Position numbers and translations under genes: made by a program
Assembly: GCF_003054245.1 (NCBI RefSeq)
Contig: NZ_QBKR01000011.1
Location: 1-64,000, forward strand
DNA: 64,000 bases
Direction: 5' to 3'
DNA from: Melghirimyces profundicolus
Lineage (GTDB): Bacteria > Bacillota > Bacilli > Thermoactinomycetales > DSM-45169
Notes under the pieces: model-generated
What the model was told of the DNA's origin: nothing
Seen by the model: the letters and a program-made list of their open reading frames with translations, nothing else
Database searches by the model: none
Shown: piece by piece, positions 7,608 to 15,365 of the stretch
How positions within the stretch are numbered: position 1 is the stretch's first letter
How the letters are laid out: every line of letters starts with the position of its first letter

Positions 7608-8936
7608 ATGAAAATGCAATCCGTTGATATCCATGACCTGGGCAAAGTTATCAGAAAGGTACGAAAAGAAAAAGGACTGCGTTTAGAGGATTTAGCTGAT
7701 GATAAAATTTCGCCAGCGACCATCAGTAACATTGAACGGGGAGTTCCTCATGTTCGGTCTGATCGGGCCATCTATCTCCTGAATAAGCTGGGAATAGCAC
7801 CGGAGGAGATCCCAGAGTTACTGATTGGGGAGCAAGAATCGCTCAAATCTCTGGAACAGCAGTTACAGCTGGCTGAGGTTCAACGAGATATCGGAAGGCC
7901 ACAAACCGTTTTGGATGAACTGGACCACCTGGATATCAAAGATGAAAATCCTCTGGCCCCACTACTTTACTATATAAAAGGAAAGTGCTTGGTGTCTTTA
8001 AAACAATGGAAGAAGGCAGAACGTAGCCTGCATAAAGCAATTCAACTGGCCACCCAAGCTAAACCAGAGACGAACATTGAAGCAGCCGCCTTTTTGGAGT
8101 TGAGTGTGTGTCACTACCTTCAAAACGACCTGGACGGGGCCCTAAAGTTTACGGACAGTGGGATGGATGCCTTTATTTCCGGGGGAGATCGCCCTTATCT
8201 GTGGTACATACTTCAAAAGAACAAAGGGCTGTTTTTCGAACGGTTGGGACGTGTAGGAGAATGTCTCAAGCTGGTTCAAGATGTTTGGGAGGAGATGGAC
8301 CGAATCGATGATATCGATGTGGTTCTCACCTTCTATTGGCTCCGGGCAGAAATGAGCTATCGGATGCAGATGGACGATGATGCCATCCGTTATGCTTCAG
8401 AGGGACTGGATATTGCCCGTCGGAACCTGTCTTACCGTTCCATCATCACCCTCTGCACGGTCTTGGGAAATGTTTTTATGAGAAAAAAGGATTTTGAAGC
8501 CGCAAAGAACTATTTCCAGACCGCGTTAGACTGCCCGAAAACGATGATTTCCAAGTCCTTGACCAAAACATTAATCAGCTTGGGAATGTTGTACAACCAT
8601 CAAGGAAACACCACCCAAGCTCTGGAGACGTTTGACCAAGCGATCCAGAACGCCAAGGATCATAATGATGCCCCTCGCATAGTAAACGCTCTCCTCTTGA
8701 TAGGCGATCTTCACCGCAAAATGGATCAGACAAAAGAAGCCATCCAAGTTTACGAGGAAGCCCTGAGTATTGCAAGAGATTACGTTTATAAAATAAGAGA
8801 ACATCGGGCTCTTTATGGCCTAGCGGAATCCTGGCGAAACATAGATGAGAAGGAATTTCAGAAATATGTTCGAAGTATGTATGAGATACAGAAACACTTT
8901 GAAGACAAGGAGGATTTTCTTGATGAATTGGAGTAA
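7608..8936 (+). CDS. HTH-TPR regulator of the RRNPP (NprR/Rap-like) quorum-sensing type
   Basis: The 442-residue protein has an XRE-type helix-turn-helix at about 11-70 (GKVIRKVRKEKGLRLEDLAD, ISPATISNIERGV) and then a long series of tetratricopeptide helices from about 90 to 430 (LYYIKGKCLVSLKQWKKAER, NKGLFFERLG, AKNYFQTAL, EAIQVYEEALSIARDY). This layout and length fit NprR, PlcR and related RRNPP regulators, whose TPR groove binds a short imported peptide. GGAAGGAAGGG precedes ATG 7608 and ATG 7614; either may be used. Its last codons overlap the start of a 46-residue secreted peptide gene with a perfect AAGGAGGA site, so receptor and signal are translationally coupled. Target genes are not evident; small secreted peptides and lipoproteins lie just downstream. 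Function is inferred from architecture and context. Confidence 0.8.
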   Translation: MKMQSVDIHDLGKVIRKVRKEKGLRLEDLADDKISPATISNIERGVPHVRSDRAIYLLNKLGIAPEEIPELLIGEQESLKSLEQQLQLAEVQRDIGRPQTVLDELDHLDIKDENPLAPLLYYIKGKCLVSLKQWKKAERSLHKAIQLATQAKPETNIEAAAFLELSVCHYLQNDLDGALKFTDSGMDAFISGGDRPYLWYILQKNKGLFFERLGRVGECLKLVQDVWEEMDRIDDIDVVLTFYWLRAEMSYRMQMDDDAIRYASEGLDIARRNLSYRSIITLCTVLGNVFMRKKDFEAAKNYFQTALDCPKTMISKSLTKTLISLGMLYNHQGNTTQALETFDQAIQNAKDHNDAPRIVNALLLIGDLHRKMDQTKEAIQVYEEALSIARDYVYKIREHRALYGLAESWRNIDEKEFQKYVRSMYEIQKHFEDKEDFLDELE

Positions 8937-9063
8937 ACGTCTGATCCTCTCTATTATCACTGTCTCCTTACTGGGTGCGGGTCTCCTCTATCCACTGGTT
9001 GAAGAAAAAGAATTTACAATTGTAGCGACCAGTACCAACAGTGACGAACCTAAGGGCGGTTAA
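8923..9063 (+). CDS. Secreted pro-peptide, likely cognate signal of the HTH-TPR regulator
   Basis: ATG at 8923 follows AAGGAGGA (8907-8914) and overlaps the regulator stop by 14 bases. The product is 46 residues: a basic start MNWSKR, a hydrophobic core LILSIITVSLLGAGLLYPLV, then EEKEFTIVATS and the polar tail TNSDEPKGG. Phr, NprX, PapR and AimP signals share this design: an export signal followed by a C-terminal 5-10 residue pheromone released by proteases and re-imported by an Opp permease. The mature signal would lie in the last residues (for example NSDEPKGG or shorter), but the cut site cannot be read from sequence. It is too short for usual ORF cut-offs and would often go unannotated. 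Confidence 0.7.
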   Translation: MNWSKRLILSIITVSLLGAGLLYPLVEEKEFTIVATSTNSDEPKGG

Positions 9064-9171
9064 GTTTTGACCTGATCGGAATCTTTCGTATCCCGAGAGT
9101 TGAACGGCTTGCTCCAAGGTTTAAAACGACTCTATACACTTTGCAGCAAATAAAGTATCAGAGAATCTCAT

Positions 9172-9195
9172 AAAAGCCCCGTTTGGGGCTTATTT
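9172..9195. terminator. Terminator behind the pro-peptide, shared with the minus-strand small genes
   Basis: Stem AGCCCC / GGGGCT with loop GTTT. The minus strand has a TTTTA run after it, the plus strand TATTTA. Confidence 0.65.
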
Positions 9196-9353
9196 ATGTT
9201 TCATCAGATAATTGGCCACTTGCCACATGCGTTTTTGAACGTCTTTCCGATTATCCAGCACGGCCGCGATGTCCAGTAATCATGATAGGTCTTGTGCATA
9301 GCTTCACTCGATCTCTTGTAGAGAGCTTCCCAATTCATCGTTGGCTTAAGCAT
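9190..9353 (-). pseudogene. Small hypothetical gene, frameshifted
   Basis: ATG at 9353 overlaps the stop of the 43-residue ORF upstream. The first frame reads MLKPTMNWEALYKRSSEAMH and KTYHDY; after a frame change near 9270 the sequence continues DIAAVLDNRKDVQKRMWQVA and NYLMKHK before a TAA. The joined product would be about 54 residues with alternating charged and hydrophobic residues typical of helices. No family is recognised. The overlapping stop-start with the gene before and a terminator after suggest a former two-gene unit, perhaps phage-derived like the scrap at 7195. Low confidence, since it rests on frame reconstruction. Confidence 0.35.
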
Positions 9354-9477
9354 CATCGGTCGGCTCCTCGGCTCCGATAATGATGGAGAACGGAAGCAAC
9401 TCCTTATCCTCCCCATTCCTCATGACCAGCCAACGCTCCACCGGATCAATCCGTACCACTTTAACCCGAACATACAT
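9346..9477 (-). CDS. Small hypothetical protein, 43 residues
   Basis: ATG at 9477 opens a 43-codon frame: MYVRVKVVRIDPVERWLVMR, NGEDKELLPFSI and a tail IIIGAEEPTDDA. Alternating hydrophobic residues and an acidic end suggest a small beta-rich soluble protein. The stop TAA (9346-9348) overlaps the ATG of the next small frame (ATGCTTAA), a pattern of coupled genes in phages and compact operons. No strong ribosome-binding site is seen upstream (CCGCTACTATCCAAATG), which weakens the call. No family is recognised. Confidence 0.4.
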   Translation of the reverse strand: MYVRVKVVRIDPVERWLVMRNGEDKELLPFSIIIGAEEPTDDA

Positions 9478-9575
9478 TTGGATAGTAGCGGGGATTTGTA
9501 ACAGCCACGTTGAACTTGATACATAAATTCAGAGTGGTATCATAATAAAATCTTTTAAAAAAGGAGCGAGACCAA

Positions 9576-10275
9576 CTGTTAAGATTAATCCTTCTTATCT
9601 GGGGATCCATACTTACAATTTTGTTAACAGCGTGTGGACCGGAGATCAATCCGGGTGAAGTTTCCCAACATCTAAAAGATTATCTTTCTAAGAAGTACGA
9701 CAAAGAGTTTGAAGTCACCAACATCAAAAGGGGCTGTACCGGATTCGGAGCCGGTTGTGTGAATGAAGCGAGGGGAATCGCCTACGCGAAAGACAATCCT
9801 GAAGTGAAATTTGAAGTCACTCACGATCTCAAAACAAAAGAGGATACCGATACGTACCACATCGATTTTTGGAGCCATCAAATCAAGAAGGAATTCAACG
9901 AAGACATCAAACAGAGCATTCAAGCAAATCCGGACTATATATTGGTATACGTAGAGAAAGATCGTTTGGATCCACAGGAGTTTCCTTACTGGCAGGATGT
10001 GCTCCCTCATTAAAGGGGTCTATATTAAGTTTGTGGTAAGCGACTGGATAGATTCCAACAAAGAGTGGAAACAGGAAGCACAAAAAAAACTGATCCAATT
10101 CAAGAAACGATTAGCCGACAAAGGAATCACGAAACAGCAAATGCAACTCTTTAAGGTCAGTGTTGAAACTCGAAAAGAAGATGATGGACATATCCAACAA
10201 ACTTTGCAATACTCGGTCACCATGGATCAGGTGAATGATGAAACATTAACTGAACGGCATATTCGGTCTCAGTAA
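9576..10275 (+). pseudogene. Secreted lipoprotein with a CTG start, probably frameshifted near 10,000
   Basis: AAGGAG at 9561-9566 is 9 bases upstream of CTG 9576, and the frame from there gives a lipoprotein signal: LLRLILLIWGSILTILLTAC with the lipobox L-T-A-C. No ATG, GTG or TTG fits the site as well, the first later TTG (9621) being inside the signal. The mature part reads GPEINPGEVSQHLKDYLSKK and GCTGFGAGC and stops at 10,013. A second frame from about 9997 continues GVYIKFVVSDWIDSNKEWKQ and QLFKVSVETRKEDDG to 10,275 without its own ribosome-binding site, so the two were probably one protein of about 230 residues. The function is unknown; the part before the shift could still be exported. 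Confidence 0.5.
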
Positions 10276-10508
10276 AACCACCCCTAATGAGGGGCGGGAA
10301 GTCTAGGCCAAATACCAAGGGTTCCACTACAACCACGCCTATCTCAGCACGCCAAATGCGATGAAGCCCTTCTCTGGTATCTACGAAAGAAATAAAACCC
10401 CCTTGGATTTTGCAATGAGGGGACTCTTATCAATATCATTTATGAATTTTTGTAGTAAAATAGAGAAGGTACCCAGATGAGGCATCTTTTTCTTAAAGGA
10501 GGGAGACC
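10276..10508. other. Intergenic stretch without a supported gene
   Basis: Two weak hairpins (CCCCTAATGAGGGG near 10,283 and CCCCTTGG with GAGGGG near 10,400) lack good T runs. No open frame with a ribosome-binding site was found on either strand. Confidence 0.4.
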
Positions 10509-10648
10509 GTGAGTACGGTCTGATATTGGCTTCCCTTCTGTTAGTCCTCTCAGGCTTCTGGTGGGGGGCAGATTCAAAAGGAACATTCCACCGATCGTTT
10601 GAAGGAACAAAGAGAGATCCAGGTTCAAATCAAAATGGGTCGTCGTAA
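10509..10648 (+). pseudogene. Possible small secreted peptide gene with a start-proximal frameshift
   Basis: AAAGGAGGGAGACC precedes GTG at 10,509, but that frame stops after four codons. One frame over, the sequence reads YGLILASLLVLSGFWWGADS, KGTFHRSFEGTKRDPG and SNQNGSS with a stop at 10,648, that is, a hydrophobic export-like segment and a polar tail. A terminator overlaps the stop. A one-base change between 10,512 and 10,522 would join start and body into a peptide of about 45 residues. Its size and layout recall the pro-peptide at 8923, so it may be another secreted signal or bacteriocin-like peptide, now broken. Low confidence. Confidence 0.35.
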
Positions 10649-10667
10649 GAGACGATCCTTTTTCTTT
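10637..10667 (+). terminator. Terminator of the small peptide frame
   Basis: GGGTCGTC pairs with GACGATCC (one G-T pair) around loop GTAAGA and is followed by TTTTTC. Confidence 0.65.
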
Positions 10668-10700
10668 GCACTTTAAAAGACCGGGATTCGTCCGGCCTTT

Positions 10701-11140
10701 TTACCATCCATTTTGGAGTCGATCTTTCATTCGCTCCGTGAGGTTTGGTTCCTTTTTTTGTTGAGCATCGGATTTATCCGCTCGTTCCGGTGATTTCTTC
10801 TCTTGTGAAGACGAGGCTGGGTCTGATTCGATCCGTTCGATGAGCGGGCTTTTCTGATAGTCCTGAAGGCTTTCCGGGTCGATCTTTACCAGAACAATAT
10901 CCCCGCCAAAAAGTCGTTTGACCACTTGACCCTTCCACTTGCGATGAAGGGCCTGTTGCTCCTCTATGCTCACTCCCTCACGAAAGTCCACTGCAACCAC
11001 GGATGAATCATCCTTTTGGGGTTGCGAGGGCGACGGGGGTTTAGGCTTCGTTTCAGTTTGGACAGAGGCATCGGGCTCAGACGAAGAATCGGGCGGAGGA
11101 CTCGAGTTTTCCGGTTTCTTCGGCTTGGGTCCCGGTTCAT
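10701..11140 (-). pseudogene. Proline/serine-rich protein, C-terminal fragment
   Basis: The last about 146 codons look like real coding sequence: a linker (PKPKKPENSSPPPDSSSEPD, PKPPSPSQPQKDD), then VDFREGVSIEEQQALHRKWK and KRLFGGDIVLVKIDPESL, and a charged tail ending MKDRLQNGW. The core resembles the short propeptide-like fold in front of some subtilases (weak inference). Beyond 11,140 the open frame runs antisense through the DNA ligase gene and is not coding. The N-terminus, signal peptide and start are therefore missing. It stands head to head with the ligase, which has lost its first codons at the same point, so one deletion probably removed both 5' ends. Confidence 0.5.
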
Positions 11141-11928
11141 TTGGCGCAAAAGGCTGATCAACCTTTCGATGACAAGCGATATATTGCCGAACCCAAGATG
11201 GATGGATTTCGGCTGCTTCTATCGACCATGGACGGAGTGAAAGCCTACACCCGTCATGGGAATGAGTTGTCGTCACGGTTCCCGGAATTGTTGCTCTCTC
11301 CCATTCCCGAGGGTACGGTGCTGGACGGAGAGCTAACCGTAACCGACAGCCAAGGTCGGCCCGATTTTGAACGGGTCTGAAACGGCTCAAAACCCGTGAT
11401 CCGATGAAGGTGAAGCGATTGGCACGTTCCCTTCCCGTTCAATACGTGGTGTTCGACATTCTCATGCACCGCGGGGAACCGGTGATGGATCGTCCTCTGA
11501 TGGAGCGGAAAGCCCTGTTGGAAGAGGCACTTCAGGAAGACGAGGTGTTTTCCCGGATCCGGCATATCGAGGAAAATGGAACCGGACTCTTCCGAGCGAC
11601 AGGGGAAGCGGGACTCGAAGGGATCGTCATGAAACGGAAAGACTCCCTGTATCACCCCGGAAAACGCTCATGGGCATGGCAAAAGGTGATCCACTGGCAC
11701 GAGACGGAAGTCATCATCACCGGATATCGAAAAGAGGAACCTGGCTGGTTGATTGCCGTGGAGGAAGACGGCCGTCTCCGCCCCGGTGGAGTGATGGAGC
11801 TCGGAATCGGTCCAAGGGAACGGAAAGCCTTCTATCAGGTGGCGCAACGGATTAAGATCCGGGAAGATCGGAAGTTTGTCCATGTGGAACCGAAGATCCA
11901 CTGTCGGGTCAAATATAAAATCAGCTAA
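11141..11928 (+). pseudogene. ATP-dependent DNA ligase (LigB/YoqV-like), 5'-deleted and frameshifted
   Basis: The frame from 11,141 reads AQKADQPFDDKRYIAEPKMD followed by GFR; K in E-P-K-M-D-G is the lysine that takes AMP (ligase motif I). ELTVTDSQGRPDFERV ends at a TGA near 11,380; the next frame continues KRLKTRDPMKVKRLARSLPV, VVFDIL, GLEGIVMKRKDSLYHPGKRS (motif IV) and SWAWQKVIHWHETEVIITGY (motif V-like). Restoring one A (GTC ATG AAA) would join them. Only about five N-terminal residues are missing. Small ligases of this type join nicks, often with phage or Ku-linked repair. Both lesions make activity unlikely. Confidence 0.75.
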
Positions 11929-12038
11929 TTGTCAAGCCAATAGTAGGTTCCAGCCATGGATTTTCCCCATGTACCGTCGGATATTTGGGTAATTTTCTAC
12001 TAAGGGGTCACCGGACCATTCTACGAAACAAATAATAG

Positions 12039-12371
12039 TTAATTCTGCGGGGCTTGGACTAAATAAGTGATTACTCCCCATATGCTAATACCTATGAAAA
12101 GAGACAATAGGAAAGAAACATGGTACCTCAGGAAAAGAACAATAACTAGTAATAAAAGAGCAGTTGGGATTAATCCCCACAAAACTCCTGTCAAAAAATC
12201 AGCAATCTCCCTGGAACTTTGCTTTCCTAATGACAACCAAAAGGCAGATAGCAAACTGACCAGTGGTAAAGCTGCAATCCATCCCCCAAACGTGGGTGAT
12301 CTATTTGCTAACCAGGTAACGAATAAAATAACTGTGGCAGAAACCAGTGCTTTGATTAATATAAAAAGCAT
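12039..12371 (-). CDS. DUF3147-like four-helix membrane protein
   Basis: ATG at 12,371 lies 11 bases after AAGGAGG; an earlier ATG at 12,395 sits upstream of that site and is rejected. The 110-residue product has four hydrophobic segments: MLFILIKALVSATVILFVTW, GGWIAALPLVSLLSAFWLSL, FLTGVLWGLIPTALLLLVIV and FLLSLFIGISIWGVITYLV. This fits DUF3147-type membrane proteins of unknown role. The gene follows the MarR regulator by 4 bases, with its ribosome-binding site inside the regulator end, so the two are one operon and the regulator probably controls it. No lesion is seen. Confidence 0.7.
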   Translation of the reverse strand: MLFILIKALVSATVILFVTWLANRSPTFGGWIAALPLVSLLSAFWLSLGKQSSREIADFLTGVLWGLIPTALLLLVIVLFLRYHVSFLLSLFIGISIWGVITYLVQAPQN

Positions 12372-12375
12372 TAGA

Positions 12376-12786
12376 TTATGATCCCTCCTTAACATACTTT
12401 AGTAGCAATGAAAACCCTTCAAAGATTTGTTTTTTATCTTTTATCGGCATGTTACGAAGTACATTATCCAATTTTTCAATATCTAACCCCGTTTGTTCTT
12501 TGAGAATTTCCCAACCTAAAGTTGTAACCTTTAGTTCGACAACCCGTTCATCGTCTCTTCTTCGTTTCCGGGAAAGCAGTTTTTTATCGGCTAGGCGACG
12601 GAGAATCTCGGAAGCAGTGTTATGTGCACAACCTAAATGTTCAGCTACCTCGCGGACAGTTCCCCCCTTATTCATTGCAATATATTGAAGAGCACGGACA
12701 GAGGAGTGTGATAATGGAATGGTAAACTTGGGATGACAGTGGTAATAAATCGAAGTAAATATTTGAGAAAGATGCTGGGAATTCAT
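12376..12786 (-). CDS. MarR-family transcriptional regulator
   Basis: ATG at 12,786 follows TAGGAGGAACAT, a strong site, giving 136 residues (an upstream in-frame ATG at 12,858 has none). The winged helix is clear: HSSVRALQYIAMNKGGTVRE, VAEHLGCAHNTASEILRRLA and the wing SRKRRRDDERVVELKVT. C-terminal helices would form the dimer. MarR proteins repress their own operon and release DNA when a small molecule binds. An 8-bp inverted repeat at 12,816-12,836, just upstream, is a fitting operator. The downstream partner is a four-helix membrane protein, so an export or stress role is plausible, but the inducer is unknown. Confidence 0.8.
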   Translation of the reverse strand: MNSQHLSQIFTSIYYHCHPKFTIPLSHSSVRALQYIAMNKGGTVREVAEHLGCAHNTASEILRRLADKKLLSRKRRRDDERVVELKVTTLGWEILKEQTGLDIEKLDNVLRNMPIKDKKQIFEGFSLLLKYVKEGS

Positions 12787-12815
12787 AATGTTCCTCCTAT
12801 ATCGTTTATGAGGAT

Positions 12816-12836
12816 TATATCGTATAGAACGATATA
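12816..12836. promoter_or_regulatory. Candidate MarR operator
   Basis: Inverted repeat TATATCGT-(5)-ACGATATA, centred 40 bases upstream of the MarR start. A related half (ATATCGT) recurs at 12,799-12,805. Confidence 0.55.
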
Positions 12837-12913
12837 TCGGCAACCACTTTCGTTTCAAACCAGAATGGTATGCTAAACCTTTCCATTGGAAGGTAGGTGT
12901 TACCTTGTTCTGT

Positions 12914-14083
12914 TCAGCCTGTCAGAATCGATTCACGGTAGACTTCTTTCCGAGTCAGCAAGACATAGATGATACGTAACAGTTTGTTAGCACAGGCGAT
13001 TATTGCCACCTTATGCAGTTTGCCTTCCAGCCTTTTTCTGTCGTAGAATTCGCGTAAACAGCGGTTTCGTTTTCCACGAAGACCACATTGGACAGCGAGA
13101 AACATTGCCCTTCGCAACTGTTTGGACCCTCGTTTGGTGATGTGGTTTGTGGTCGAGACAAACTTTCCGGAAACGTAAACACTGGGATCCAATCCGGCGA
13201 AGGCCCAAACCGATCCACCTCTCCCACTTCGGACAGGATTGTAGCGGCTATTTTGTCCCCTACACCGGGAATGGACCGGATAGAATCATATTCATGAATG
13301 TCCCGAGCCACGGCTTCCATTTCTGTTTCGATCTGCTTGAGATGTTCTTGATGCCGGGACAACAGCTCCATCATTTCTCGTACAAGCACCCGATGACTCT
13401 CACAGATAGCCAAGACCGGACTGTTCTGTGCCGCAGTCATCATTTTTTTGGCTTTCTCTTGCGCCCAGGCTTCGGACCGGGAACACGCGGTTAATGAGTG
13501 AATTTCCGTTATCAGCTTTTCTTCTCCCGCTTCCAGGACAGCCGAAGGAGTCGGATACCGGTGTAGCATTTTTAAACACGTTTTGCAGAACAGATCGGAG
13601 AATACTCCTGGATACAACGGAAACACCTGATCCAAAATCGCCTGGAATTGGAGCTTCAGTTGAACATAGGCAGTTGTCATCGCTTCATGATGTCGGGTCA
13701 AAAGGCGCAAACGGGAAAGAGAATCCTGTTTCGGTTGAGAGGGGGAAAACTCCTCCTTGTAAAACAGCTCTGCCAAGTGGTAAGCATCTTGCGCATCTGT
13801 TTTGACTTTCCGCAAGTGAGACCGTTTAGACCACTGTGCGGTCAACGGATTTACCACGACCACAGGATATGAATGTTGCTCCAGAAAAGTAGTCACCGGC
13901 AAATGGTAGTCCGACAAATGGTTGCTTTCCCGTTCGGTTTTCCACTTCACTCAGGCACAACCGCAACCGATTTAGTCCCGCTTGGGAATGTTCAAACTGA
14001 AAGGGTTTGCCAAACGGTTTCCGGCGATCTAAAAATGCTACACTTTTTCCCTTAGAAATATCCACCCCTACAACCGGTTGCAT
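12914..14083 (-). mobile_element. Decayed IS110-family element (transposase with deletion and frameshift)
   Basis: Three minus-strand frames join into one IS110 transposase. It begins MQPVVGVDISKGKSVAFLD with the first catalytic Asp. The family's next block, V-x-E-A-T-G-H-Y, is missing: TGKQPFVG jumps to DYHLPVTTFLEQHSYP, so about 15 bases with the catalytic Glu are deleted near 13,905-13,925. Then come KTDAQDAYHLAELFY and the C-terminal SIRSIPGVGDKIAATILSEV. A second frameshift near 13,205 splits GEVDRFG from FAGLDPSVYVSGKFVS, the serine-containing end of the Tnp_20 domain. IS110 enzymes are DEDD recombinases guided by a bridge RNA; this copy should be inactive. Confidence 0.8.
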
Positions 14084-14396
14084 TTCACATTCCCCCTATC
14101 CTTTTTGCCGGTCGCTTCTCCCTGTATGCTGCAGTACCACAGCTTCGCTCGTTATACGAGATCTTGTCTCAACCAGCTCAAACATGGTTCCTACAACAGG
14201 GGCGAACGGTTTTTATAACGGGATCGCATCCCAAATGGACCCTCGTTCTTCACCGGCTACCTCCAGTCTACTAAAAGAGGCCAACCAAACCGGTTGACCT
14301 CATAATACGAAATGGACTCACGCGGGGTATTTGCGTGAGCCGGTGTTTCAGGGGTTTTGCTTATAAACAACCGAGGGCCTTGAAATAAGGCTCTTT
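14084..14396. other. Non-coding flank between IS110 and the nuclease gene
   Basis: No supported gene. It contains the left non-coding end of the IS110 copy, a minus-strand terminator (14,272-14,301), a hairpin CTCACGC / GCGTGAG near 14,314-14,336 and a plus-oriented terminator-like stem at 14,374-14,398 with five T residues but no upstream plus-strand gene. Confidence 0.4.
14272..14301 (-). terminator. Terminator downstream of the split nuclease gene
   Basis: GAGGTCAACC pairs with GGTTGGCCTC on the minus strand (5-base loop) and is followed by TTTTAG. Confidence 0.55.
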
Positions 14397-14726
14397 TTAA
14401 GATTTCTCCTTGGATTCTTCTCCCCCGTCCCAGGTGTTGGGGCCGACCCATTCGTCGTCTTTAATGAGTCCTCGTTTGACGGCAATCCGATAGACGGGGA
14501 GTTTTCGGAACTCCTCCAGCGTCATCCCGCTCTGGTAAAGGTCGTGTATGAACTCGGGGCTTTTGTACGGCGGGAGATCCCAGCTTCCTTCGGGAACTAA
14601 AAGATAGCCCTTCCCCCAAGCCCAAACCTGGAACAACCCCTCCAGTGTGATCCGGTCGGCGTATGTCAGCAATTTTCGGACCCGTTCGCTGGCTTCTTTC
14701 CCGAGCGGTTGCTCCCCTAACCGGGG
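14397..14726 (-). pseudogene. Thermonuclease-like lipoprotein, 3' exon
   Basis: Read directly after the intron, the sequence continues the nuclease: PRLGEQPLGKEASERVRKLL and TYADRITLE match the staphylococcal nuclease segment that follows D-T-P-E-T-x-H. The fold normally goes on with a conserved D-x-Y-G-R-x-L-A-Y-V block; instead the frame reads GLFQVWAWGKGYLLVPEGSW, then FIHDLYQSGMTLEEFRKLPV and GLIKDDEWVGPN, which I do not recognise. Either the core was deleted and fused to another tail or this is a divergent form. The stop is TAA at 14,397. With the 5' exon the spliced protein would have about 196 residues. Confidence 0.55.
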
Positions 14727-14805
14727 GTAGGGGCGCCTTATCTGAGTTCATCGGTAGCGTAAGCAGTTTCCGATTCCAAAGATAGGTTTCCAAGACCTCC
14801 CCTCC

Positions 14806-14839
14806 GAACCGTACGTACACCCCTCGATGTATACGGCTC
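14806..14839 (-). ncRNA. Group II intron domain V
   Basis: The 34-base element begins GAGCCGTATAC and ends GTACGTACGGTTC on the minus strand. It folds as a hairpin with the AGC-type catalytic triad position (here in GAGCCGT) and a GAGG loop region, matching bacterial domain V consensus. Confidence 0.8.
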
Positions 14840-14851
14840 TCAATCGGCTTC

Positions 14852-15365
14852 CTAATCAAGCCTTCCTGCATGTAGATCTTTATGGCATCTTCTACACAGT
14901 ACCATTGTCTTTCTATTCCTGCCGATCATAGCCTTCTCCCATTCCGATTTTCCCTTTAGGTCTTTTAGTTTTCGGATGTGGTGAACCTCGAAAGGGCCTT
15001 TGGTTGTGTTGCACCATTCACATTTTTCTACACTGAGGCGCTGTAGTAGGCCTGATCTGCAGGCGTTCCTTATGTTGGATGGTCTGATGTCAGGGTCTTG
15101 GTACTCCTTTTTTGGGGACTACTGTCTTTTGAATCCCTCATCGTAGAATTTCCGGAACTTTTCTTTGCCTTTGTGCATGTATGTTATTCCGATTTCTCCA
15201 TTTTTGTTGTATTTCTTTTCTGTGAGAAATTTAGCGATATTTGACCTGTATTTCCACCCAAGTGTTTTGAGAAAGCTGGTTTGGAACAGATGGCATGCGT
15301 GTGACAGTTTGTGGTCACCGTTCGGCTTTCGTCTAAACGGGTAGATGGTTGGTGATAGGACTGTG
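14852..15365 (-). pseudogene. Group II intron maturase remnant: X domain and HNH endonuclease
   Basis: The frame begins without a start, near PFRRKPNGDHKLSHACHLFQ, and continues TSFLKTLGWKYRSN and YDEGFKRQ, the X (maturase/thumb) domain of LtrA-type proteins. After an in-frame TAG (15,119-15,121) the same frame reads IRPSNIRNACRSGLLQRLSV, EKCEWCNT, FEVHHIRKLKDLKGKSEWEK and VLCRRCHKDLHAG: the HNH endonuclease with its two C-x-x-C pairs and H-H-I active-site strand. The seven reverse-transcriptase blocks are missing. It ends 12 bases before domain V. The sequence is clear enough to name the family; the protein cannot be functional. Confidence 0.75.

Noticed and set aside
11141..11390. Upstream part of the minus-strand frame of the Pro-rich protein
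   Set aside because: It is antisense to the ligase core; only codons up to 11,140 look coding.
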